64,000 nucleotides of DNA from positions 786,006 through 850,005 of the forward strand of contig NZ_LT985747.1 of assembly GCF_900289175.1 (NCBI RefSeq), read 5' to 3'. The notes under the pieces were generated by a model that made no database searches, was not told the DNA's origin, and worked only from the letters and a program-made list of their open reading frames with translations. Within the stretch, counting starts at the first letter, position 1. Each line of letters starts with the position of its first letter. The DNA is from Paenibacillus faecalis (GTDB lineage: Bacteria > Bacillota > Bacilli > Paenibacillales > Paenibacillaceae). Position numbers and translations under genes: made by a program. Positions 34,434-42,613 of this stretch are shown here, in pieces.

Positions 34434-35926
34434 TCATTCCCTTCCATATCATTTACGGCCCTTGCCAAATCCCATTTGACAACCTTCAGGCCAGCACTGC
34501 CGTTATTTACAAAAAATCGGATTCCCTGACTGTCAGGATGAGGGAAAATGCGGCTTGTAAACACTTCTTCGCCGTCGTTGACAAATAATTCAACCGAGGA
34601 GATGTCTACAAACAGATGCAATTTGATATGTCTTGACACCAGTCTGCAAGACCGGGTTGGCCCATATCGGCTGTCGATCTTTTCCCCTGAAAATGAACGA
34701 TCCAGCGTCAGCCTTTGCCTGTCAATATCATAACGAATGACGGTTCGCTCCATTTCACCGGTCCGTATTTCAAGTCCGACGCCTTCGGCATTCACCGGAT
34801 TGAACTCGCAGATCATCTCGAAAGCCTGCCCTCTCAGGCCTTCATATGCCTTCATTTCACTAGTTAAAGTATCCTGTACTTCACGTCGCGTCCCTCTAAG
34901 CTTCTGCAATTCCACTACCGGCTGCTGCACCAGCTTGCCACTACGAAGCTCCAGCGTTCTCGGCAGAGTCAGACAGTGCGCCCAGCCATGCGAATCTGTC
35001 GGATAACCGATCTCCGGCTGTCCCATCCAGGCAACCAGTATCCGGCGTCCCTGATCATCTTCCATTGTCTGCGGTGCGTAAAAATCAAAACCTCTGTCAA
35101 GCTCATGAAACACCCCATGGTCAAAATCCAGCGTATCCCGGTCCAGCGGCTTACCGACAATATAACCGGATTGATAAATATTGCGAAAACGATCCCCTTG
35201 AGGCTGTAAACCCTGGGGACAAAAGAGAAGCACACCTTGGCCGTCCAGTTCAAAATAATCAGGACACTCCCACATAAAACCAAAATTATCCAGTAATGTC
35301 TTCATTTCGCCAGCATACCGCCACGTTGATAAATTCGGAGACTCGTAAATTACAGCGGTTCCGGTCAGGTCTTCCCTCTGGGCACCGATAATACAACGGT
35401 ACATATCTTCGTCCCTCCATACCTTCGGGTCCCGAAAATGCGCTGTATATCCTGCCGGTACATAACCAATGAGCGGTTCCTTCAATTTGACCACTGTTCC
35501 GTGGGAATCCATCACAGCCATGCACTGAAACGGTTGTCTGTTCCAGTCGTCATCCCGGGTATTGCCCGTATACATCAGATGAAGCTTCCCATCCTTCACG
35601 ATTCCGCTTCCCGAGTAGGCCCCAAGCGTGTCATACGGCTCCTCCGGTTCAATCGCAATGCCGACATTGCGCCAAAAGACCAGATCCTTTGAAGCCGTGT
35701 GGTACCAATACTTGAGTCCATGATAGGTATCAAGCGGAAACCATTGATAAAAGAGGTGGTACTCTCCTGCAAAATAAGCAAAACCATTAGGGTCATTCAA
35801 AAGACCGGTAATAGGCTGGATGTGATAGGTCTGTCTCCAGGGACTTTCCTTCACCTTCTTCTTCAAAGCGGCCATTTCTTCGGGAGAAGCCTGTTCCAGG
35901 CGGCGGTATTTCTGATCTCTGTTCAT
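34430..35926 (-). CDS. scrB: sucrose-6-phosphate hydrolase, GH32 (ScrB)
   Basis: 498 residues from ATG 35926, with AAGGAGAAGGG upstream. GH32 landmarks: nucleophile Asp in TGLLNDPNGF, the RDP motif in HFRDPKVW, and the acid/base Glu in WECPDYFEL. The C-terminal beta-sandwich domain runs from about residue 340. It hydrolyses sucrose-6-phosphate made by the PTS enzyme encoded next, with which it overlaps by 4 bp. ScrR operators lie just upstream. Confidence 0.92.
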   Translation of the reverse strand: MNRDQKYRRLEQASPEEMAALKKKVKESPWRQTYHIQPITGLLNDPNGFAYFAGEYHLFYQWFPLDTYHGLKYWYHTASKDLVFWRNVGIAIEPEEPYDTLGAYSGSGIVKDGKLHLMYTGNTRDDDWNRQPFQCMAVMDSHGTVVKLKEPLIGYVPAGYTAHFRDPKVWRDEDMYRCIIGAQREDLTGTAVIYESPNLSTWRYAGEMKTLLDNFGFMWECPDYFELDGQGVLLFCPQGLQPQGDRFRNIYQSGYIVGKPLDRDTLDFDHGVFHELDRGFDFYAPQTMEDDQGRRILVAWMGQPEIGYPTDSHGWAHCLTLPRTLELRSGKLVQQPVVELQKLRGTRREVQDTLTSEMKAYEGLRGQAFEMICEFNPVNAEGVGLEIRTGEMERTVIRYDIDRQRLTLDRSFSGEKIDSRYGPTRSCRLVSRHIKLHLFVDISSVELFVNDGEEVFTSRIFPHPDSQGIRFFVNNGSAGLKVVKWDLARAVNDMEGNE

Positions 35927-35979
35927 ATCCCTTCTCCTTCCGATTCATTCACGTGAATACATATGAAATTCTGAATTCA

Positions 35980-36056
35980 TTGGAACCGGTTCCAACGCGG
36001 TGTAAAAATAATGAACGCAGTTCCAAAGACTTTTTCATCGCTTTGGAACCGGTTCC
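35980..36056. promoter_or_regulatory. ScrR (LacI-type) operators upstream of scrB
   Basis: Perfect 16-bp palindrome TTGGAACCGGTTCCAA (35980-35995) and a near-copy TTGGAACCGGTTCC (36043-36056), with a CAGTTCCAA half-site between. Spacing of 63 bp suits DNA looping. Confidence 0.85.
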
Positions 36057-36063
36057 GTCGATG

Positions 36064-37071
36064 TCAGTATAATGGATGCCTCTCCATTTTGTCAACGCTT
36101 TCTCGCTCTATAAATTCATAACTCAAGGTTGTAAGGGCATCGAGAGGCTCATCCTGAACAAGTTTGATGATATGGCGTGCTGCCAAACGCCCTGCTGACT
36201 CATAACCATATTTCACCGTAGTAAGCCCCGGATGAATCACTTCGGTCACATCATAGCCTCCGAAGCCTGTAACCGAGATATCTTCCGGAATTCTGATCCC
36301 TCGCATATGAGCCGCCTTCATCACTCCAAGAGCAATATTGTCCGTTGCACATACGATGGCAGATGGATGAGGATCACAGTTGTCGAGTATATCGGAAGCA
36401 GCCTTCACTGCCGCCGACATTTTAAATCCGCTCTCATAAAAGCCAGCCTTGGCCCCAGCTTGCTCCTTCAGGGCTGCCTGAAAGCCACGCTTGCGCTGAA
36501 CTCCTACGGCTACATCCTTCTCGGTTACACCGAGGTATGCAATGTTTCGATGACCTTGGGCTAAAATGTAACGGCCCATATCATATCCGGCAGCGTAATC
36601 ATTATAAATGATGCTATGGACATCCTGATGCTGCTGGCCGAGAAAAATAACCGGGATACCGATTTCCTTGACGGCCTTTAAATGAGCTTCAGTGATCTGA
36701 GTAGCGAACAGGACGATTCCCGATATTTTTTGCCTTGCCAGGTCGTACAGGGCCTCAATCTCGCGGGATAAATTTTGGCTTGTATTGATAATCAACAGCT
36801 GGTAGCCGCTGTCCCTGAGCTCTTCATCCATGCCGGTCACCGTTTGCGAAGCAGAGAAGGAATCAAGCCGGGGCACGATAGCACCGATCATACTCGTCTT
36901 CTTCGCTTTCAAGCTTTGCGCGAAGGAGTTCGGGATATATCCCGTTTCCTTAATCACGTGCTCAATTTTACGCCGGGTCGCATCGCTGAGAGAACCGCCA
37001 TTTAAATATCGAGACACCGTACTTTTGGAAACCCCTGCTATTTTAGCGATATCTGCAATCGTTTTTTTCAT
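36064..37071 (-). CDS. scrR: LacI-family sucrose repressor (ScrR)
   Basis: 335 residues from ATG 37071. N-terminal LacI HTH (TIADIAKIAGVSKSTVSRYL, hinge IPNSFAQSLK) and a periplasmic-binding-like ligand domain (TSMIGAIVPRL to the end). It lies directly upstream of scrB and scrA in the same direction, and the operators are located between its stop and scrB. It should repress scrBA, and perhaps itself, until a sucrose-derived inducer binds. Confidence 0.9.
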   Translation of the reverse strand: MKKTIADIAKIAGVSKSTVSRYLNGGSLSDATRRKIEHVIKETGYIPNSFAQSLKAKKTSMIGAIVPRLDSFSASQTVTGMDEELRDSGYQLLIINTSQNLSREIEALYDLARQKISGIVLFATQITEAHLKAVKEIGIPVIFLGQQHQDVHSIIYNDYAAGYDMGRYILAQGHRNIAYLGVTEKDVAVGVQRKRGFQAALKEQAGAKAGFYESGFKMSAAVKAASDILDNCDPHPSAIVCATDNIALGVMKAAHMRGIRIPEDISVTGFGGYDVTEVIHPGLTTVKYGYESAGRLAARHIIKLVQDEPLDALTTLSYEFIERESVDKMERHPLY

Positions 37072-37311
37072 TCTATCTCCGGCCCTCCCATTTCACAGCC
37101 TGTCCACTTTTAAAAATAGTCACGATCTGACTGTTCACTCCTTCTCTCTCCTCTTTCTCTCTTTCCCTAAATATAACATGCGGACAAGCTTTTCGGGAAA
37201 CCGGATGAAACGTAAACAGATAATATAGGAAGCCATTTGAAGATAAGTAATGGATATGCTGATGCGGTCCGCTCGCGTTGGACGATAACTGATATCAGTC
37301 CATCCTATGAA

Positions 37312-37357
37312 AAAAGCACAGCAGCCAACGAACAAGATCTCGTTGACTGCTGTGCAT
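37312..37357 (-). terminator. terminator of the propeptide-like gene
   Basis: AGCACAGCAGCCAACGA pairs with TCGTTGACTGCTGTGC; on the minus strand it is followed by TTTTTTC. Confidence 0.8.
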
Positions 37358-37373
37358 TATGCCAGTTCTATCG

Positions 37374-38504
37374 TTACCATACAGAAACAACATCATCCGG
37401 AACAGAAAGGGAGGAAACCGAGTTCCATTGGCTGATTTCTATAATTTCATCCGGCGTTAATTTAGCAAAAAAACTATACCCTCCAAAGCCCTTTTCATTC
37501 GTTATTGAGTCTTGGTATGAAGAAAATTCAGTCTTGATAAACTGTTCTTTGCTGATATTTAAATCATGTCTAAGCATGATGCTTACCTCTATTTTATCTG
37601 TTCTTTTATTTTTCATGTATTGATCCATTTCTTTCTGTAGAGCTTGCAGTATTTTTGGAGAGTTATTCTCTTCCATTACCAAAGCTCCATGATAGGTTTT
37701 GAAGAAATCTAAAATGGTGTCGAATGGATCACCAGGAGTCCTGTTCTTATTCGACAGCTTAAATTCAAGTTTACGGAACAGATACCCTGCGGAGTCTCTT
37801 TGGTAGTAAACAGCACCTTTATTATCATAACCTTCCTCAGGCTCCGTCCTATAGCTTGCTGTTCTGGCGTCTTGCCCAGACTTGCCCGCCTGACTCCATT
37901 CTTTAAATGATAACAGATCAGCGGTAAAGCCTTGCTCGTCTGCCCACTTTGCCTGGTCCGGAAAATAGCTGCCTATATTGGTGATAGCGCACCCCTGGCA
38001 CGATCCGGCAGTATCAGAATAATTCAACGTTTGCTCTTTATTATTGGGGTCGCTGAAAGTGACGCCAAAAGAACCATTCGCTCCAACGGTAGCCGATGCC
38101 TGCCATCCTGCCGGCGCCAGCAGCATATATCCGCCAGCCATGTCCGAACGGTAGACCATTACCGCTTGCAGCATGTCCTTCTTCTTCGGCGGTATTTTAT
38201 AACTCATAACCGGAGGGCTCGAAGGCTGTGAATTCACTGCCCTAGTCCTCTCATCCAGGCTCAATTCAGCTTCTATCATTTGAAACGGGAGCTGAACCTT
38301 GCCACCATTTGTACCCGGAAAATCAATCGTCTTGACTGGTGATGTTACCGGTTTATCTTGATCTCCCGGCACAACCCGACCGTGAACGACGTTCTTCGTT
38401 TCAGCTTGTTGATCGGGACCTTGGGCAGCACTGTGAGAGACAAAAAAGAACATTCCGGCGAATACAGGAAGTAAAGCGGCAGAAACCATCCATTTCTTGT
38501 TCAT
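37374..38504 (-). CDS. secreted protein with C-terminal protease-propeptide (I9-like) domain
   Basis: 376 residues. The start is ATG 38504 (MNKKWMVSAALL) after AAAGGA; the frame opens at 38522. Signal peptide to about residue 27. The middle region (about 120-270) contains MVYRSDMAGGYMLLAPAGWQ and resembles DUF4850-type domains. The last about 75 residues (IEVSIMLRHDLNIS, GFGGYSFFAKLT, VSSLSVPDDVVSVW) align with the I9-like propeptide of the subtilisin encoded at 25338 and stop exactly where that propeptide ends. No protease domain follows. It could be an inhibitor or folding helper acting in trans. That is inference. Confidence 0.65.
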   Translation of the reverse strand: MNKKWMVSAALLPVFAGMFFFVSHSAAQGPDQQAETKNVVHGRVVPGDQDKPVTSPVKTIDFPGTNGGKVQLPFQMIEAELSLDERTRAVNSQPSSPPVMSYKIPPKKKDMLQAVMVYRSDMAGGYMLLAPAGWQASATVGANGSFGVTFSDPNNKEQTLNYSDTAGSCQGCAITNIGSYFPDQAKWADEQGFTADLLSFKEWSQAGKSGQDARTASYRTEPEEGYDNKGAVYYQRDSAGYLFRKLEFKLSNKNRTPGDPFDTILDFFKTYHGALVMEENNSPKILQALQKEMDQYMKNKRTDKIEVSIMLRHDLNISKEQFIKTEFSSYQDSITNEKGFGGYSFFAKLTPDEIIEISQWNSVSSLSVPDDVVSVW

Positions 38505-38793
38505 CACTTCTTGTCCTTTCATATAAAATATTTACAAATCGATGCTGTTTGTGCAATGTTCTCCTATATAACTAAACATCTACTCTAATGGAAAAGTTGC
38601 ACGTTTTCTTGCAAATTTATTGTAAATAAATCAAAAAGACATGCCCCAAAAGGTTCATGGATGCAATGATGAAGTAAAAAGGTCGAGTACGGAGCAATTA
38701 AAGCCCCTAACTCAACCTTTTTTCGATCTAAGATTCATCCCTCAGTTCATAAAACTGCATAAGGACGGCCCTATACCTTACCTGTTCGTTAAT

Positions 38794-40323
38794 TTATTCA
38801 CTCGCCATTTTCTTTTCGTATTCCTTATTCATTTCTTCAGTAATGAGCTGCAGATTTTTATCCTGCTTCAGCTGCTCAATAAATTGATCATACGCCTCGA
38901 TCGTTTCTAGTCCGATGATAACCTTTGTTCTCATATCTTCCACTTTTTTCTCGATTTCCGGGTAAAGGCGGTTATACGTATCAGAATACAGTCCCCGCGA
39001 TGGATCTGGCACTTGAACCTTTTTGCGCTCATTTACAATCTGTACGTTTCGCTCATACAATTCATCCGGCATGCCAACAAAGCCAATGGACATATCATCA
39101 CTGATCAGATGGAACAGGTTGGACATGTTGCCGTCGCCGACCATATCTTTTTTACCTTGTTCCGTAAGTTCTTTCTTTCCGTTAACCTCTTTGTAGTGAA
39201 CATCCTTAAACCCATGATACATCATAACGTTGCCTTCCGGACTGTTTCCATAGTCGAACAGTTCAAGAATTTTCTTCATTTTCTCTTCCGGTACTTTTTT
39301 CGGAATCAGATATACCCCGTAATACGGAGGTCCAGATGGCGTATATTTAACGCCGTTTGGATTTTCCAAATACGTTGTAGGAATCAGTTCTGCTTCCGGG
39401 TCAACCTCCTTGATGACTTTCCCGTGTCCCCAAACCGCATTCATGGAGAAATCACTTGCACCGACCTTGCCTCCGCGAAAAAGATCCACAACCTGAGAGA
39501 ATTTCATAATGGCAAAATCTTTCGGAAGCAGCCCCTCATCGAATGCCTTCTTAATCCAAAGAAGCGCGTCGCGAGATGCATCCTCTGTAATAATCGGTAC
39601 AAGCTTGCCATCCTTCAGTTTCCAGTTACCTAAAGTTTCGTTATAAATACCGTAAACAAAGAGCAGCGAGGTAGGTGCTGTTGCATAAGGAATTTCATCC
39701 TTCTGACCATTTCCGTTCGGGTCCTTGTCTCTAAATGCCACCAACACGTCAAAAAACTCATCCATCGTTGTCGGCACCTCTAAACCAAGATTATCCAACC
39801 AATCCTTGCGCAGCATCGGGAACATTCCCCCGCCATAGCTTGGGTAATAACGCGGGATCGCATAGTTTTTGCCGTTTACCTTCGAATCTTCCCACATCTG
39901 GGCGAGATCCGGTCTGCTCAAATTCGGATAATCCTTAATATACGGAGATAAATCCCAGAACACCCCCTGCTGGATCATTTTCTGAAGCTGTGAATTGTTA
40001 AGGGACTCCACAAAAGTTACATCCGGCAAATCTCCTGATGCAAGCATAACGTTCACTTTGTCTTGAATCGTCGTTGGCGTCAGCCATGTTATCTCCAGTT
40101 CTGTATTCGTTTTTTTCTCAAGTTCCTGCCAAAGCGGACTTGAATTATCTACCATATCCTGTGCGTAATTCAGCGTCTGCATCGTAATCTTTGTTGGGGC
40201 TTCATCCCCTTCACCTGTTGCATTGTTCTTGCCTCCACAGCCCGTGAGCAAAAGCGATCCGGACAATATCAACAGCAAGGATGTCTTGAATACGGATGAT
40301 TGCTTTTTTCGTTTAAATTCCAT
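38794..40323 (-). CDS. sugar ABC transporter substrate-binding lipoprotein (LplA-like)
   Basis: 509 residues from ATG 40323, with GAGAGGG 7 nt upstream. Lipobox LLLTGCGGK (Cys about 29), then a type-1 extracellular solute-binding fold: TEITWLTPTTIQDKVNVMLA-like region, DLPDVTF, FRDKDPNGNGQKDEIPY. The DPNGNGQKDE calcium-like loop is typical of the large Paenibacillus/Bacillus LplA group for oligosaccharides. Third gene of a leftward operon after two permeases. The substrate is not defined by the sequence. Confidence 0.88.
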   Translation of the reverse strand: MEFKRKKQSSVFKTSLLLILSGSLLLTGCGGKNNATGEGDEAPTKITMQTLNYAQDMVDNSSPLWQELEKKTNTELEITWLTPTTIQDKVNVMLASGDLPDVTFVESLNNSQLQKMIQQGVFWDLSPYIKDYPNLSRPDLAQMWEDSKVNGKNYAIPRYYPSYGGGMFPMLRKDWLDNLGLEVPTTMDEFFDVLVAFRDKDPNGNGQKDEIPYATAPTSLLFVYGIYNETLGNWKLKDGKLVPIITEDASRDALLWIKKAFDEGLLPKDFAIMKFSQVVDLFRGGKVGASDFSMNAVWGHGKVIKEVDPEAELIPTTYLENPNGVKYTPSGPPYYGVYLIPKKVPEEKMKKILELFDYGNSPEGNVMMYHGFKDVHYKEVNGKKELTEQGKKDMVGDGNMSNLFHLISDDMSIGFVGMPDELYERNVQIVNERKKVQVPDPSRGLYSDTYNRLYPEIEKKVEDMRTKVIIGLETIEAYDQFIEQLKQDKNLQLITEEMNKEYEKKMASE

Positions 40324-40383
40324 AGATAGACCCTCTCTTTCAATTTATTATGATTTTTAACGTTGTGTACCCTGATATCCTGA

Positions 40384-41265
40384 TCATTCTTTAACAGAGC
40401 CAACCATCGCCCCTTTGGCGAAGTGCTTCTGCAAGAATGGATACACCATCATAATCGGTACCGTCGCAATGACGACCGCCGCCATCTTAAGTGTCTCTGA
40501 AGGCATCTGACGGTTTACGCGAAACTCCAGTCCACCTGTTGCTCCCCCCATCGTCGATGGATCAACCAACATGTTTTGCAGCAACACCTGCAGCGGCCAC
40601 TTGGTCTGATCGTTGATGAACATCAAAGCGTTGAAGTATGTATTCCAGTATCCGACAGCGAAGAACAGTCCGAACGCCACAAGCGCCGGCAGCGACAGCG
40701 GCAGCATAATACGCCAAAATACTCCGATTTCATTACAGCCGTCAATTCGCCCGGCTTCTTCCAGACTATCCGGAATGCTGTCGAAGAAGCCTTTCATCAA
40801 AAGTACATACCAAGCGCTCGTAAGCGCAGGATAGATTAGCGACCAGACGCTATCGATAAGCCCCAGATTCCGAACAACCAGATAGAGCGGTACCAGCCCC
40901 GGCTGGAATAAGAACGTTAATAGTACAAGGAACATGATCGTTTTACGAAACGGAAGGCGTTTTCGTGACAAGGCATAAGCCAGCCCCCCTGTTACAATTA
41001 GGCTCAGCGCTGTTCCAACGGTAGCAAGAAACGTGCTGACACCAAATGAGCTCATAAACAGCTTGTTTGACAACAGATGACGGTAGGCATCCAGTGTCCA
41101 TTGCTCTGGAAACAGAATAAGCGGTCGACTATAATACTCCGTCGGGTCTGTAAAGGACAGAACCACCGTGTAATAAATCGGAAAAACAGTGGCTATGCTG
41201 AACAACAGCAAAAGCGATATATTCGTCACGTTAAACAGGCGGTCTTTCCAGCCTAAATCTCTCAT
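40384..41265 (-). CDS. sugar ABC transporter permease (LplC-like)
   Basis: 293 residues from ATG 41265, with AAGGAG upstream. Six membrane helices and the EAA loop EEAGRIDGCNEIGVFWRIML expected of MalG-type permeases. The C-terminus ends in FAKGAMVGSVKE, the usual end of this family. It is 36 bp downstream of its partner permease. Confidence 0.92.
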   Translation of the reverse strand: MRDLGWKDRLFNVTNISLLLLFSIATVFPIYYTVVLSFTDPTEYYSRPLILFPEQWTLDAYRHLLSNKLFMSSFGVSTFLATVGTALSLIVTGGLAYALSRKRLPFRKTIMFLVLLTFLFQPGLVPLYLVVRNLGLIDSVWSLIYPALTSAWYVLLMKGFFDSIPDSLEEAGRIDGCNEIGVFWRIMLPLSLPALVAFGLFFAVGYWNTYFNALMFINDQTKWPLQVLLQNMLVDPSTMGGATGGLEFRVNRQMPSETLKMAAVVIATVPIMMVYPFLQKHFAKGAMVGSVKE

Positions 41266-41301
41266 GAAGCTCGACTCCTTTCATGCGCGTAACTCCGCCT
41301 T

Positions 41302-42279
41302 TTAATACAGGCTGTCTTGTCCAAGTTTCTTAGCTACTTTGTTCGCTATGACGACAAGGGTGACGCCAACAACCGATTTAAACAGGCCGACGGCCGTACT
41401 GTAACTGAACTCTCCTTGCTTGATACCGACCCGATACACATAAGTATCAAACACCTCGGCCACATGCGAGACTGCCGCATTCATCATCAAATAAATCTGT
41501 TCGAAGCCCGTATCCATAATCGTACCAAGGCGAAGAATAAACAGTATCATAATGACATTGCGCATGCCGGGCAGCGTAATATGCCAAATGCGCCGCATTC
41601 GTCCCGCGCCGTCCATAACCGCAGCTTCATACAATTGCGGATCGATGCCGGCGATGGCGGCAAGAAAGATAATCGTTCCCCAGCCAACTTCCTTCCATAT
41701 CGATTGCGCTGTCAACATAGCCCAGAAATAGTCTGGATTTGATAAAATATCTATTGTGCTTTGATCCATGGAGATCATAAACTTGTTGATCAACCCTTCG
41801 GATTGAGAGAACATCAGGAAAGTCAAACCGTAAATAAGCACCCATGAGAGAAAATGAGGAATGTAAATCAGTGATTGCACCGTTCGCTTAACGATCGAAT
41901 TGCGCACCTCATTCAGCATGATGGACAAAATGATTGGAGCCGGAAAGAAGAAAATTAAGTTAAGAAAACTGATGGCCAGCGTATTTCGCAGAAGCATATA
42001 GAAATCTTCATTACTGAAAAACCGGCTGAAGTGCTCGAATCCAACCCACGGACTCCCCGTTATACCGAAATACGGTGAATAATCCTGAAAAGCAATAACC
42101 AGGTTCGTAATCGGTATATACTTAAAAACAATAAAGAAAATAATGCCCGGTAAAGCCAGCAAAAACAAATACTTTTCCCGCCTAACCTCGCCCCAAACGC
42201 TCCGTTTCCCTTTTCGCTTGGCCGAAATTGCGCCGCCTTTCTCTCCTGCGACAGCTGTAGCGGTCTCTCGTTGTTTCAT
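41302..42279 (-). CDS. sugar ABC transporter permease (LplB-like)
   Basis: 325 residues from ATG 42279, with GAGAGGGG 5 nt upstream. A charged N-terminus of about 30 residues, then six helices. The EAA loop reads YEAAVMDGAGRMRRIWHITLP. The C-terminus ANKVAKKLGQDSLY is standard for MalF-type LplB proteins. First gene of the operon, divergent from the AraC regulator, with a cre site upstream. No dedicated ATPase is encoded, so a shared MsmX-like one is presumably used. Confidence 0.92.
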   Translation of the reverse strand: MKQRETATAVAGEKGGAISAKRKGKRSVWGEVRREKYLFLLALPGIIFFIVFKYIPITNLVIAFQDYSPYFGITGSPWVGFEHFSRFFSNEDFYMLLRNTLAISFLNLIFFFPAPIILSIMLNEVRNSIVKRTVQSLIYIPHFLSWVLIYGLTFLMFSQSEGLINKFMISMDQSTIDILSNPDYFWAMLTAQSIWKEVGWGTIIFLAAIAGIDPQLYEAAVMDGAGRMRRIWHITLPGMRNVIMILFILRLGTIMDTGFEQIYLMMNAAVSHVAEVFDTYVYRVGIKQGEFSYSTAVGLFKSVVGVTLVVIANKVAKKLGQDSLY

Positions 42280-42339
42280 AGAAACCCCTCTCTTTCATGT
42301 TCATACAAATGATGTCATTTCCTGAACGGTCAACCTAAA

Positions 42340-42353
42340 TGTAAACGCTATCA
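42340..42353. promoter_or_regulatory. CcpA cre site
   Basis: TGTAAACGCTATCA fits the TGWAANCGNTNWCA consensus at every position, 61 bp upstream of the permease start. It implies catabolite repression of the importer. Confidence 0.75.
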
Positions 42354-42613
42354 TCATTCCCTGCAATTTGACTTTTTTTCCGCTGTGATGAAAAACGTAT
42401 GAAAGCTGTGCTGGGCAAGGCTTTACCAGATGGAATATCACCTCAAAAGGACATCAATTTCCGCTTATTGCACTTTTTTTCTGAAGTAAATAATGAACGA
42501 ATCTGCTCCCGAAATGAATGTAAGCCTTTTCATTGTAGTCGCAATTCAGTATATTTAAGATATATGCATGTTGCCGGGCTAAAGGATTGATATCATCGGC
42601 AGGGAGGTTACAG

